Source: Candidatus Omnitrophota bacterium
Lineage (GTDB): Bacteria > NPL-UPA2 > BS750m-G34
DNA length: 30,231 nt
Assembly (NCBI GenBank): GCA_016783345.1
Contig: JADHWT010000003.1
Coordinates: forward strand, 1 to 30,231
Reading direction: 5' to 3'
Shown here: one piece after another, positions 1 to 7,996 of the stretch
Position numbering within the stretch: position 1 is the stretch's first letter
Layout: each line of letters begins with the position of its first letter
The notes under the pieces: generated by a model
What the model was told of the DNA's origin: nothing
Database searches by the model: none
What the model saw: the letters and a program-made list of their open reading frames with translations, nothing else
Made by a program: the position numbers and the translations under genes

Positions 1-36
1 GTTTTGATTGTGTTGTTTGTGATCTGTGATAAATGA

Positions 37-66
37 GATTGCTTCGCCTCTACGGGGCTCGCAATC
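37..66. repeat. GATTGC...GCAATC hairpin, relic of a CGCAAT-type interspersed repeat
   Basis: GATTGC at 37-42 pairs with GCAATC at 61-66 around a loop containing TTCGCCTC and GGGGCTC. From memory, the layout resembles dispersed elements carrying GATTGCTTCG and CGCAATC ends that are common between genes in many environmental bacterial genomes. Only one copy is in the window, so the family assignment is tentative. Confidence 0.4.
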
Positions 67-140
67 AGACTGTGTCGGTGTTAAAAATTGGTGGTAAAAG
101 CGTAATTTTGAACCGGAACGAGCAGGCATCCCTGCCTCTA

Positions 141-158
141 CGCCATTCTACTTCGCCG
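141..158. repeat. 18-base exact direct repeat, copy 1 (copy 2 at 8329-8346)
   Basis: The 18 bases cgccattctacttcgccg occur here and, without mismatch, at 8329-8346, 8.2 kb away. In copy 2 the word forms the left arm of a large hairpin. Here it precedes the related hairpin at 169-211. The pair ties the two non-coding islands that bracket the 390-7970 gene block to one repeat family. Confidence 0.8.
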
Positions 159-168
159 AGATGTTTTC

Positions 169-211
169 GTTCTACTTCGCTAAATGTTTGCACGTTTAGC
201 TTCGTAGGAAC
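169..211. repeat. Interspersed hairpin element, copy A
   Basis: CTAC 172-175 pairs with GTAG 204-207 and GCTAAA 179-184 pairs with TTTAGC 195-200. A symmetric TTC/TTC internal loop lies between these stems. The outer GTT 169-171 pairs with AAC 209-211 across a bulged G at 208. The element at 8333-8376 has the same architecture with different paired bases. Selection on folding, or spread of a REP/MITE-like element, would explain this. Confidence 0.6.
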
Positions 212-251
212 TTCGTGTTCGAGTTTCGTATTCAACTTAGATAAAATCTGC

Positions 252-280
252 TTGGGTTTTGTTTTTTTATGGTATATAAT
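252..280 (+). promoter_or_regulatory. Sigma-70-type promoter candidate for the first operon
   Basis: TTGGGT at 252-257 is separated by 17 bases from a perfect TATAAT at 275-280. The start point would fall near 287, just before the ribosome binding site AAAGGAGG at 297-304. It would drive the micro-ORF at 310 and the STAS gene at 390. The -35 box matches only the TTG half of the consensus. Confidence 0.5.
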
Positions 281-309
281 ATTACTCACCCCCAAGAAAG
301 GAGGCCGAC

Positions 310-372
310 ATGAAATATGAGATTAAAGGCCTTCTATTGCTTATGATTATCCCTATAATTATCGTCATTTAA
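310..372 (+). CDS. 20-residue hydrophobic membrane micropeptide (putative)
   Basis: This is a very short frame of 20 codons plus stop. Its start ATG lies five bases after AAAGGAGG (297-304), one of the strongest ribosome binding sites in the window. The peptide begins MKYEIKG and is then almost entirely Leu, Met and Ile, ending in PIIIVI. That gives one potential membrane-spanning or membrane-inserting segment behind a charged N-terminus. It sits 17 bases before the STAS gene, downstream of a good promoter. It could be a genuine small membrane protein, a leader peptide that tunes translation of the next gene, or an inert frame. I do not recognise a family. The evidence for translation is the ribosome binding site and composition only. 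Confidence 0.45.
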   Translation: MKYEIKGLLLLMIIPIIIVI

Positions 373-389
373 AAATGAGGAAATAACAT

Positions 390-1007
390 ATGAAATTGAG
401 TAAAAAGGGTTTTAAAAGACGTGGATCCAGGGTGACGCGATTTGTCGGCAATAATATACGCAGCACCGGACATGGCATCAAGAAAGGCGGAGAAAAAGCC
501 GTACAATTCGTTGATAGTAAAATACAATCCACTAAACGGCGGTTTAAAAAAAGCGGTGAAAGGGCATCGCGGGTTATGGGCAGCATAAAAAAGCATGCTA
601 AGATGCCCAATTTGGCTGATATCTTCAGGGACCGTGAAGGAGAACTTTTACCCTGCGTTAAAGAGATAAAGAGGATAGACAATATAGCTATTATGCGCCT
701 TCAGGGCACTATAGATTCTTCCACTATACCGCATCTTAGCGCGAATATCAGCGATGATATGAAAAGATATCTTGACAGGGATATCATTCTCGATTTTAAA
801 GATGTAAGCTACGTCGATACAGCAACCCTGGGGTATATTATTTTTTTGCTGGATAAACTGCAGAAACAGCGCAGAAAGCTGGGCATCATAAACACAACCC
901 CTCTACTCGAGAATCATTTTGAGATAGAGAAGATAAGTGCGCTTGTGCGTGTTTATAAAAGCGAGGAAGAAGCCTTAAAAGAGCTTACGCAAGAAGAAAT
1001 TTCTTGA
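390..1007 (+). CDS. STAS-domain protein (anti-sigma-factor-antagonist-like) with basic repeated N-terminus
   Basis: This 205-residue soluble protein has two parts. Residues about 84-200 form a STAS domain, the fold of SpoIIAA-type anti-anti-sigma factors. The signature is LDFKDVSYVDTATLGYI at 134-150, where Asp143-Thr144 lies at or beside the usual phospho-acceptor position. Residues 1-72 are very basic and built from three copies of a 22-residue unit beginning at Phe8, Ile30 and Phe52, each starting [FI]K(K/R)xG. That end could bind membrane lipid or nucleic acid; this is inference. In known systems a STAS protein is switched by a serine kinase and partners an anti-sigma factor or phosphatase, but neither lies next to it. 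The ATG follows ATGAGG at 375-380. The C-terminal acidic tail (EEEALKELTQEE) is short. The family call is firm; the pathway is unknown. Confidence 0.85.
   Translation: MKLSKKGFKRRGSRVTRFVGNNIRSTGHGIKKGGEKAVQFVDSKIQSTKRRFKKSGERASRVMGSIKKHAKMPNLADIFRDREGELLPCVKEIKRIDNIAIMRLQGTIDSSTIPHLSANISDDMKRYLDRDIILDFKDVSYVDTATLGYIIFLLDKLQKQRRKLGIINTTPLLENHFEIEKISALVRVYKSEEEALKELTQEEIS
411..593 (+). repeat. 66-base (22-codon) internal repeats in the STAS gene
   Basis: Units begin at 411, 477 and 543, exactly 66 bases apart. They encode FKRRGSRVTRFVGNNIRST, IKKGGEKAVQFVDSKIQST and FKKSGERASRVMGSIKK. The third unit is shorter. DNA identity is low, so the duplication is old and the protein pattern of basic amphipathic helices appears to be what was kept. 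Confidence 0.7.
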
Positions 1008-1040
1008 TAAGCCGCACATTAAACATGAGGATCTAAGAAA

Positions 1041-2297
1041 TTGCTGAAAGGTATTACAAAAAATATCAAAATATTATTCAGTTTTATCATCCTATTATCT
1101 ATTGCATTATCTTTCCCGAATGCAATCTGTGAAAACATCTCACAGGAGCCGCCAACAGGTGAGATTTCTAAAGACTCGCAGGTTACGGCAAGCCCTCTTA
1201 AAATAAAAGAGCATATATTCAAAACTAAGGACGGCTGGGAAATCTCTATAACAAGGTATATTCTCAAAGGTAAGGAGCCGCAGGAATGTAAAGCAGCCGT
1301 AATACTGTGCCACGGGTTTAATTTTAATAATCTATTTTGGGATCTTGAAAAACGCGTATCCCTTGCCCGCTATCTGGCAAAAAACGGTTATGATGTCTGG
1401 ACGCCTTCTCTCCGGGGGTCGGGAGCAAGCTCAAAACCATTTTTAAACAGCGTGAGAGGTATTGTCGCGCTTGACATAAAAAATATGCCGAGAGAGGTCG
1501 TCCAGGCCCCCTCTAATATGGGAAAAATAAGATGGACCATCGATGACCACATCCTTCAGGATGCGCCGGCTATTGTAAATTACGTGAAGAGACAGTCTGG
1601 CTTTGAAAAGGTTTACTGGGTGGGCCATAGCATGGGTGGTATCATCATGTTCGGCTATCTTGAACGAGTAGCGCAGGATGATATTGCGGGGTTTATTCCT
1701 ATAGGCTCGATGATGCTTATTCCGAAACCACTAACTCCGCATTTGAAAAAAATAGCCGATCAAGAATCCCTTTTGAGAGCATCCCTTATTATAAATACGA
1801 GAACCGCAGCGCAATTGCGCACGTATTCACTGAACAAGGTGAAGTATCCTATCGAAGAGCTGCTTCTCAACAGGGAAAATATGGATGATGGTATCATTTA
1901 CCGTTTGTTTCGGAATTGCGTCAGCGATACTTCATCCGGCGTGGTAAGCCAATTTGCGAATTCGATACGGCAAGGAAGCATTCTCTCGAGCGACAAAAGT
2001 TATAACTATAGCGCTAACATCAATCATATTACTGTGCCAATTTTAATCCTCTCGGGCGGCGCAGATCCATTCGTCAGCGAAGATACATTGCGGGAGTACT
2101 ATAAAAAAGTTTCTTCGAGAGATAAAGAAATTATTATATGCTCAAAAGATACGGGCTATTCAGCCGATTACGGCCACTGCGATCTGCTTCTCGGAAAAAA
2201 ATCAAAGGATGAGATATATCCTGTTATACTTAATTGGCTCGACGAAAGGACTGAAGAGAAAAGCTTCATTGACAGGCTGCGGGACATGTTTAGGTAA
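1041..2297 (+). CDS. Secreted or membrane-anchored alpha/beta hydrolase (lipase/esterase-like)
   Basis: A 418-residue serine hydrolase. Residues 1-30 are a signal peptide or anchor (basic start, then ILFSFIILLSIALSF), so the enzyme acts outside the cytoplasm. The fold is marked by the oxyanion HG at 91-92, the nucleophile elbow GHSMGG at 195-200 (Ser197), GGADPF with Asp342 and DYGHC with His379, a complete Ser-Asp-His triad. The order of motifs and the ITRYILKG start resemble acid-lipase-type or PHA-synthase-like hydrolases, so a hydrophobic ester is the likely substrate, but this cannot be fixed from sequence. The start is TTG at 1041 after GAGG (1027-1030); I see no ATG that keeps the signal peptide. 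It follows the STAS gene by 33 bases and precedes corA, probably in one transcript. Confidence 0.8.
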   Translation: MLKGITKNIKILFSFIILLSIALSFPNAICENISQEPPTGEISKDSQVTASPLKIKEHIFKTKDGWEISITRYILKGKEPQECKAAVILCHGFNFNNLFWDLEKRVSLARYLAKNGYDVWTPSLRGSGASSKPFLNSVRGIVALDIKNMPREVVQAPSNMGKIRWTIDDHILQDAPAIVNYVKRQSGFEKVYWVGHSMGGIIMFGYLERVAQDDIAGFIPIGSMMLIPKPLTPHLKKIADQESLLRASLIINTRTAAQLRTYSLNKVKYPIEELLLNRENMDDGIIYRLFRNCVSDTSSGVVSQFANSIRQGSILSSDKSYNYSANINHITVPILILSGGADPFVSEDTLREYYKKVSSRDKEIIICSKDTGYSADYGHCDLLLGKKSKDEIYPVILNWLDERTEEKSFIDRLRDMFR

Positions 2298-2331
2298 CTA
2301 AATGTTCGACCTGCATAACGGAGGTGTTAAT

Positions 2332-3414
2332 ATGCCCAAATTTTTCAAAAAAGCGTCAAAGCAGGCAGGACTGCCCCCCGGCACACTTGTACACATCGGA
2401 GAGAGGAAAGCCGAGCATACAAGGATAAGCATTATTGACTATAATGAAACTGAATTCAAGGAAACAGAGGTAAAAAATATCGAAGAATGTTTTCCCTTTA
2501 AAGAAACGCCTACGACAACATGGATAAATATAGACGGCCTGCACGACATTTCCCTTATAGAAAAAATAGGAAAATGCTATGGCTTGCACCCTCTCATTCT
2601 TGAGGATATTGTCAATACGTCCCAGCGGCCAAAATACGAGGACTTTCAAAACTATCTCTACATCGTTGTCAAAATGCTCTCTTATGATGAAAAAGAGAAG
2701 GAGATAAAGGTAGAACAGGTGAGCATCATACTCGGCCCGAACTATGTTATTTCATTTCAGGAAATAGAGGGTGATATATTCGATCCTATAAGACAGAGAA
2801 TCAGAAATGCCAAGGGCAGGATCAGGTCAGAAGGAGCGGACTACCTCGCATATTCTCTCCTGGATACCATAGTCGATAATTATTTCATAGTCCTTGAGCA
2901 AGTCGGAGAAAGAATAGAGCGCATTGAGGAGGAAGTCCTTGGAAACCCCACACCGCATACCCTGAGCGCTATTAACAACTTAAAGAGTGACGCAATCTTT
3001 CTCCGCAAGGCTGTATGGCCGCTTAGGGATGTGATAAGCGGGCTTGAAAGGTCGGAATCTCCTCTTATCAGGAAAGGCACGCGTCTTTTTCTTAGAGATG
3101 TGTACGATCACGCTATTCAAGTAATCGATTCTGTCGAGACATTTCGCGACATGATATCCGGCAAACTTGATATATACCTCTCAAGCATGAGCAATAAGAT
3201 GAACGAGGTAATGAAAGTGCTTACAATAATAGCCACTATCTTTATTCCTATTACATTCGTGGCGGGTATATACGGCATGAATTTTGATCCTGACGTTTCC
3301 CGTTTCAATATGCCCGAACTTAGCTGGAAATACGGATATATAGGCGCCTGGATAGTCATGATTGTAATGGCGCTGATTATGGTGTACTACTTCAAAAGGA
3401 AAAAATGGATTTAG
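2332..3414 (+). CDS. corA: Magnesium/cobalt transporter CorA
   Basis: A 360-residue CorA-family divalent cation channel of the inner membrane, which forms pentamers in characterised members. The large N-terminal cytoplasmic domain (about 1-280) leads through a long helix into two C-terminal membrane segments. The signature GMN lies at 315-317 within FVAGIYGMNF, at the end of the first segment, and the protein ends in the usual basic KRKKW tail. I chose ATG 2332 because GGAGGT stands at 2320-2325, six bases before it. A frame-matched ATG at 2302 would add ten residues without its own ribosome binding site. Length is a little above the classic 316 but typical of the broader family. Family assignment is secure; Mg2+ is the default substrate. 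Confidence 0.93.
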   Translation: MPKFFKKASKQAGLPPGTLVHIGERKAEHTRISIIDYNETEFKETEVKNIEECFPFKETPTTTWINIDGLHDISLIEKIGKCYGLHPLILEDIVNTSQRPKYEDFQNYLYIVVKMLSYDEKEKEIKVEQVSIILGPNYVISFQEIEGDIFDPIRQRIRNAKGRIRSEGADYLAYSLLDTIVDNYFIVLEQVGERIERIEEEVLGNPTPHTLSAINNLKSDAIFLRKAVWPLRDVISGLERSESPLIRKGTRLFLRDVYDHAIQVIDSVETFRDMISGKLDIYLSSMSNKMNEVMKVLTIIATIFIPITFVAGIYGMNFDPDVSRFNMPELSWKYGYIGAWIVMIVMALIMVYYFKRKKWI

Positions 3415-3446
3415 TAATATTTGATATACTATAAGGAGGTTCTGAA

Positions 3447-3644
3447 ATGAACTGGCGCTGGATAATTATACTCATATTGATGTTATTGTTGGTTATCTTT
3501 ACCGCTCAGAATTATGAAGCGGTGGCAATCCAATTTCTCTTTTGGTCTTTTCAGACAAGCAGGGCCATAATCATTTTTGGAACGCTTTTGCTGGGCATTA
3601 TTATCGGGTGGACCAGTTTTTACATGTGGAAAAGGCAAGAATAA
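3447..3644 (+). CDS. LapA-domain (DUF1049) small membrane protein
   Basis: A 65-residue protein with two membrane segments (about 4-20 and 38-60) joined by a short loop. The spacing NYEAVAIQF...GTLLLGIIIGW is the pattern of the LapA/DUF1049 family. In E. coli LapA helps coordinate lipopolysaccharide assembly with LapB; no LapB-like gene is next to it here. The ATG is preceded by a perfect AAGGAGGT at 3433-3440. The stop codon is followed after one base by the AsmA-like gene, so the two are probably co-translated. A role in envelope assembly fits both neighbours. The family call rests on pattern only because the protein is short. Confidence 0.75.
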   Translation: MNWRWIIILILMLLLVIFTAQNYEAVAIQFLFWSFQTSRAIIIFGTLLLGIIIGWTSFYMWKRQE

Positions 3645-3645
3645 T

Positions 3646-4482
3646 ATGGCTAAGAAAAAATATGTAATAATAAATAGAGCCACGCTGTTAATATTAATTA
3701 TCATTGCGCTATTAACTTTTGGCAAGGATATGTTGGGCAGAGTCCTTTTTGAAAAGACAGTCAAGGCTATTACGGGGCTCCGCGTGATTACGGAAGACTT
3801 TAAAATCGGTGTAATAAAGAGCAATGTCGATATAAATGAAATTTTAATTTTGAATCCGAAAGGATACGCCGACAGAATAATGTTTGATGTGCCGGCGATA
3901 TATATCGATTTTAACATCCCCGACCTCCTTAAGAAAAAGGCGCATTTGAAGGAAATGAGAGTAGACGTGAAAGAGTTTACCGTTATCAAGAGTAAGGATG
4001 GCGACTATAATATAAATTCTCTTAAGGTGGTTAAAATAGGGAAGGTCGAGCAGAGTGAGAAGATTGAAGTTGCCGGGATTCCAAATATCCGCATAGACAA
4101 TTTAACGCTTAAAATAGGTAAGATTATATATAAGGATTATTCTCAACGGCCTTCCCCCGTAGTCTGGGAGTTTCCCGTTAATATAGAGGAGAGGATAGAG
4201 AATGTTGAGGACCTGCAATCAGTTGTGCGTATTATAGTCGTAGAAGCAATTAGGAAGTCGGCACTGAAACAGTTGATTGATATCAATTTGGAGCGGCTCG
4301 TAAAACCGATTAGGAAGACGCTCGAAAACGTTAAACAAGTGAGCGGAAAAGTTTCTGACGCCGCAAAAAAGTCAGCGGCCAAGACTGCAGAAACCATTAA
4401 AAAAACAGGAAGCGTCATTGCGGAAACATTCCAGGCACCTCCGAAGGAGTTAAAAACCTTAAATGAAAAACAGGAGAAATAG
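3646..4482 (+). CDS. AsmA-like membrane-anchored protein
   Basis: A 278-residue protein with one N-terminal membrane segment (about 9-26) and a non-cytoplasmic body. Residues about 40-140 carry the pattern of AsmA-family proteins: an ITEDFKIG strand, INEILILNPKGY, AIYIDFNIPDLLKKKAHLKEMRVDVKEFTV and DYNINSLKVV. AsmA-family proteins act in lipid movement between membranes or in outer-membrane biogenesis; this copy is far shorter than classic AsmA. The last 60 residues are alanine/lysine-rich amphipathic helix (KVSDAAKKSAAKTAETIKK). I start at ATG 3646, one base after the LapA-like stop, because the 23 extra residues from 3577 would overlap that gene. The ribosome binding site is weak, which suggests translational coupling. 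The function is inferred from family and context. Confidence 0.65.
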   Translation: MAKKKYVIINRATLLILIIIALLTFGKDMLGRVLFEKTVKAITGLRVITEDFKIGVIKSNVDINEILILNPKGYADRIMFDVPAIYIDFNIPDLLKKKAHLKEMRVDVKEFTVIKSKDGDYNINSLKVVKIGKVEQSEKIEVAGIPNIRIDNLTLKIGKIIYKDYSQRPSPVVWEFPVNIEERIENVEDLQSVVRIIVVEAIRKSALKQLIDINLERLVKPIRKTLENVKQVSGKVSDAAKKSAAKTAETIKKTGSVIAETFQAPPKELKTLNEKQEK

Positions 4483-4483
4483 A

Positions 4484-4804
4484 ATGAAAAAATTGATTTT
4501 GTTATCTGTTCTCATTGGCTTTGCAGGCGTCTGCGCTAATCATGTTTGCGCAGGGGAATATTATAAGGAGTTTGAAATAAAGCAAGGCATGCATGAGGAT
4601 GTGGTTAATGAAAAATACGGCCAGCCGGTTTTAACCGAAAAAATAAAAGAAGGCTTTTTGCCAATACCCAAGAAAAAAGCGCTTTATAAAATAGACGATT
4701 CTACCTACATAATACTTCATTTCTTCTCGGGCAGGATAAGTGAGATAACAATATTGGAGGATGTCAATTTTGATGAGGCCTCCTCTTTGTTTAGGGAAAA
4801 TTAA
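4484..4804 (+). CDS. Small secreted protein with BamE/SmpA-like motif
   Basis: A 106-residue protein with a clear signal peptide (MKKLILLSVLIGFAG, cleavage probably after HVCA-G). The mature part opens FEIKQGMHEDVVNEKYGQP, which matches the opening beta-alpha pattern of SmpA/BamE-type domains, where Gly-Met is followed by a helix and a YGxP turn. BamE is part of the outer-membrane protein assembly machine, but many proteins of unknown role share this fold, so I call only resemblance. The start at 4484 follows CAGGAG (4471-4476) and lies one base after the preceding stop. A frame-matched ATG at 4463 would put seven charged residues before the signal peptide and overlap the previous gene. There is no lipobox cysteine. 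Confidence 0.7.
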   Translation: MKKLILLSVLIGFAGVCANHVCAGEYYKEFEIKQGMHEDVVNEKYGQPVLTEKIKEGFLPIPKKKALYKIDDSTYIILHFFSGRISEITILEDVNFDEASSLFREN

Positions 4805-4847
4805 GCGGCAAAAGAGTTGAGCAGGTTAATATATCAGGAGGATACAC

Positions 4848-5577
4848 ATGAACATCATCTTATTCATTGCTACAATAGTCATATCGTTTATTGCGATAAG
4901 AATAGGTGCTATTGCGTTTCAGCTTACAGGCCTTGAGTGGTCTTTGGCGACTTTTCAGTCATTGTCTTGCTTTACCGGGACCGGTTTTACTACAAGAGAA
5001 GCTGAGCTAATAGTAGGAAATCCACAGCGCCGCCGCATAGCCTCTGTGCTTATGGTATTTAGGAAATGCGGGCCTCGTGACTTTGATTGCTACATTTGCC
5101 AATACCCTGCGGCCCTCCACGTATTTGCCCAAGATCACTATTCCTTTTCTGCATGTGGTTTTTTCTTCCAGACTGCTTCCGTGGATAAATTTGATTATAG
5201 TAATAATAGCAATTTACTTTTTATATAGGATATTTACCCACTCGAAATTTACACAAAAAATTACAAATTTTTTAAGATCGCGTATTATAAAGAAAGAGAT
5301 TATTAAACCCGTCTCTTTTGAGGAGCTTTTAGTGGCCACGGGCGGCTATGGCCTGACAAATATTGAAATTACAGAAGCTTGCCCCATAGCTGATAAAAGC
5401 TTAATCGATGCCCCGTTAAGAGAACACGACATTACAGTGTTGACTGTGGAGAGAAAAGGTGAGATAATTCCTAATCCACCTAAAGACACAAAGATACTCT
5501 TAGGCGATAAACTGACCTGTTTTGGAAAACTTGATAACATAAGGCGGGAATTCGGTATCCTTAGTCTAAATAGGTAA
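4848..5577 (+). pseudogene. Frameshifted membrane protein with C-terminal RCK_C (TrkA-C) domain
   Basis: Two overlapping frames make one protein if a single base is dropped near 5061. The first frame, from ATG 4848 after AGGAGG (4836-4841), runs to about residue 71 (ASVLMVF). Skipping the A at 5061 continues as GNAGLVTLIATFANTLRP. The restored product is 242 residues: three or four membrane segments to about residue 125, then an RCK_C domain (about 155-240; VSFEELLVATGGYGL...LLGDKLTCFGK). RCK_C domains bind nucleotides or c-di-AMP in K+ channels and transporters, so a gated ion-transport role is plausible. The 730-base length equals 243 codons plus one base. The cause may be a true mutation or an assembly error; the intact-looking downstream half favours a recent event or an error. 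Confidence 0.75.
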
Positions 5578-5592
5578 AGGAAAAAATAGAAT

Positions 5593-7119
5593 ATGGACGA
5601 GAATCAACAGAATAAAGCTCTTAATTTTTCCATAATCGATGGGGCGCTCTCGGCGGTCATGGGGTCGCTGGCCGGCGGAATATTCCTTATGGGCTTTGCA
5701 TTGAAAATCTTGAAGGCCGAGCCCCAGCAGATAGGCATATTGGCCTCTCTTCCCATGTTTGCCAACCTTGTCCAAATATTCGGTTCCTATATTATCGAGA
5801 AAACAGGCAGGAAGAAGGGGCTTTGCTTTTTTAGCGTCTTAGCAAGCCGTATTCTTTGGATCCTGATAATAATGCTTCCTATGGCGATATTTTCGCCGCT
5901 GTCCGACTGGAGGATCTGGGTATTGGTGGCAGTCATTGCGCTGTCAAGCCTTTTCGGCTCTCTTTCAGGAATAGCGTGGATGGCGTGGATGAGCGATTTA
6001 GTGCCCGGGGAGATCAGGGGCACGTATTTTGGCAGGCGTAATATGATAGCGTCAGCCTGCGGCATGGTTTTTATATTGTTAGGCGGTAAATTTTTGACTA
6101 TGTGGGAGACGCGTTTCTCCGAGGCTAATCCTTTTGGTTTTATTTTACTTTTTGCCATAGGCCTAATAGCCGGCCTAGTGGCTGCCTGGTTTTTGTCGCG
6201 GATTCCGGAAGCTGAAAGCGCCGAAAAGAAAGATAGCGGCGGTTTTGATTTTTCATTATTCTTCCGACCCCTGAAAGACAGGAATTTCTTAAATCTGATT
6301 CTTTTTGTCTCCGCCTGGATGTTTGCCATCCAGATAGCCGCCCCGTTCTACGGCGTATTTATGATCGAAAACTTAAAGATAGATTTCACAGCCATTACAA
6401 TATTCGGGACTTTTGCTACATTTGCGACTCTTTTTATGATGAAGATATGGGGGCCGATTTCCGACAAGCTCGGTAACAAACCCGTGATAATCGTTTCGGG
6501 ATGGGTCCTTATCGCGGTACCGTTTATTTGGATCCTCGCACTTCCGGGCAATTACTATATGCCGATTTTAACCGCGCATATACTTTCCGGCGCATTCATG
6601 GCGGGCGCGGCGCTTTCCCAGTTTAACATCCTTATCAAACTGTCTCCGGCCGAGGGGCGCTCCGTCTATTTAGCGCTATTCGCCGCGATCACGGGGTTGG
6701 TGGGCGCGATCGCGCCTATAGTAGGGGGCGCCTTGTCTAATGCGCTTAAAGGCTTCACTTATTCATTATTATCATACAACATATCAAACCTGCATTTGAT
6801 TTTTTTACTTTCTTCCGCTCTGCAGGTGCTCACCGTCTTCTTCATATTAAGGGTAAAAGAGCCGGCCGCCGCCGCGCCTGTTGCCGTGATAATGCGGCTT
6901 AAGAACGACCTTAACCCCCAGGTCGGAATTGCGAGTTCAACGGACTTTGTAATGGTGGAGCTCAAGAAAACGGAGAGAATACTGGAAAAAATAGATAAAG
7001 TCACGGATAAAATGGCGGCAAGCTCGGAAGAAAAAGTCAGGCGCGTCCTGGACAAGGGAGAGCGGATCACAAAAAAGCCGTTTGAAAAATTAAAAGATTT
7101 CTTCAAAGACAAAGACTGA
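5593..7119 (+). CDS. Major facilitator superfamily transporter with charged C-terminal extension
   Basis: A 508-residue inner-membrane carrier with about twelve hydrophobic segments over residues 15-425. MFS loop motifs are visible twice: EKTGRKKG between segments 2 and 3, and GPISDKLGNKPV after the central loop, the expected duplicated place for motif A (GxxxDxxGxK). The substrate cannot be read from the sequence. Residues about 430-508 are unusual: a hydrophilic tail with heptad-like leucine/isoleucine spacing (LKKTERILEKIDKVTDKM) ending in KDFFKDKD, probably a cytoplasmic coiled coil for partner binding or oligomerisation. The ribosome binding site AAAGGA is rather distant from ATG 5593. 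The MscS-type gene follows after 20 bases, so the two may be co-expressed. Confidence 0.85.
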   Translation: MDENQQNKALNFSIIDGALSAVMGSLAGGIFLMGFALKILKAEPQQIGILASLPMFANLVQIFGSYIIEKTGRKKGLCFFSVLASRILWILIIMLPMAIFSPLSDWRIWVLVAVIALSSLFGSLSGIAWMAWMSDLVPGEIRGTYFGRRNMIASACGMVFILLGGKFLTMWETRFSEANPFGFILLFAIGLIAGLVAAWFLSRIPEAESAEKKDSGGFDFSLFFRPLKDRNFLNLILFVSAWMFAIQIAAPFYGVFMIENLKIDFTAITIFGTFATFATLFMMKIWGPISDKLGNKPVIIVSGWVLIAVPFIWILALPGNYYMPILTAHILSGAFMAGAALSQFNILIKLSPAEGRSVYLALFAAITGLVGAIAPIVGGALSNALKGFTYSLLSYNISNLHLIFLLSSALQVLTVFFILRVKEPAAAAPVAVIMRLKNDLNPQVGIASSTDFVMVELKKTERILEKIDKVTDKMAASSEEKVRRVLDKGERITKKPFEKLKDFFKDKD

Positions 7120-7139
7120 TAGGCAAAAAGGAGGGGCAA

Positions 7140-7970
7140 ATGGTCAGCTTTCAGGAAGTTTTTCAGAATGTGGTAGTCAAGACTTTTGAGCGATTGCATA
7201 TGTTTGCCATGGAAGTCGGGCCCAAAATACTCGTTTCCATAGTCATTTTATTGATCGGGTGGATATGCGCCGTGCTCATCAAGAAGGCAGCCGCCAAGAT
7301 CCTTAAGGCACTAGGCCTTGATGTAGTTTCTGAAAAGACCGGCTTGAGACAGTTCCTTGAAAGGGGCGGCACAGCCAAGGCCCCTTCCGCTATAGTCGGG
7401 TTGGGGCTATACTGGCTTATTATCCTCAGTACTTTGATCATGGCCTTCAATACCCTGGAATTGTATGCGGCGTCTGAATTCATAAAGCAGATAATCTTGT
7501 ATATTCCGAATGTCATGGTTTTTCTGATTTTTGTTATTTTGGGTATATTTTTGGGACGGTTTTTTGGTAAAGTGGTGGAGAAAACAGCGCACCTGGTCAA
7601 TGCGCCTTTCCCTGTTTTGTTAAGCAGGGCTACGGCTTACACGATAGTCGGCCTGGCCATAGTCGTGGCCTTGGAACAATTGGGCGTAAACACGGCCGCT
7701 GTCATCCAGGCCTCTGTCGTCATCTTCATAATCGTCCCGATAATATTTTCTATAGTATTCATAATCGGCGGAAGAGAGATCGCTTCAAGCATTCTGGCGC
7801 AGAGATTTATAGTGAGGGAGTATAAAATAGGCAATACGATAGAATTTGACGGGATATCAGGGAAGATAGAGCACATCGATTTTATATCGACAAAAATAAA
7901 GGACAACGGCCAGGAGATAATCATCCCTAATTCGGAATTAGCGAGAAAGATAGTAAGGAAGAAGGCATAA
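7140..7970 (+). CDS. MscS-family mechanosensitive ion channel
   Basis: A 276-residue membrane protein. The N-terminus carries conserved helices of the kind found repeated in MscS relatives (ILVSIVILLIGWICAVLIKKAA at about 31-52), then several more membrane segments to about residue 225. Next comes the start of the MscS beta domain (EYKIGNTIEFDGISGKIEHI and IIIPNSELARKIV). The protein stops after that beta domain and lacks the large C-terminal cage domain of E. coli MscS, so it belongs to the compact type of the family. Such channels open on membrane tension and release solutes after osmotic downshock. AAGGAGG at 7127-7133 gives a strong start. It is the last gene before a long palindromic island, so probably the operon end. 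Confidence 0.85.
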   Translation: MVSFQEVFQNVVVKTFERLHMFAMEVGPKILVSIVILLIGWICAVLIKKAAAKILKALGLDVVSEKTGLRQFLERGGTAKAPSAIVGLGLYWLIILSTLIMAFNTLELYAASEFIKQIILYIPNVMVFLIFVILGIFLGRFFGKVVEKTAHLVNAPFPVLLSRATAYTIVGLAIVVALEQLGVNTAAVIQASVVIFIIVPIIFSIVFIIGGREIASSILAQRFIVREYKIGNTIEFDGISGKIEHIDFISTKIKDNGQEIIIPNSELARKIVRKKA

Positions 7971-7996
7971 TGGCACATCTATGTGCCCAAACGGTG

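Larger units (their letters stand above)
1..309. other. Repeat-rich intergenic region upstream of the first genes
   Basis: I see no convincing gene in this stretch of just over 300 bases. It is a patchwork of short inverted repeats: a stem at 37-42/61-66, a GCAGG/CCTGC stem at 122-135, a complex hairpin at 169-211 and a GAAC/GTTC stem at 208-220. The right part holds a promoter candidate and the ribosome binding site AAAGGAGG at 297-304. A frame open from 33 to 320 translates these palindromes and has no ribosome binding site, so I do not count it as a gene. Confidence 0.7.

Noticed and set aside
33..320. 95-codon open frame at the left end
   Set aside because: No ribosome binding site, odd Cys/Phe/Arg-rich composition, and it simply translates several inverted repeats. 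A real ribosome binding site and micro-ORF lie in another frame at its end.
5787..6329. 180-codon antisense frame inside the MFS gene
   Set aside because: The sense frame has clear MFS features and a good context. The antisense product is a basic Ser/Lys/Ile-rich shadow with no start signal.
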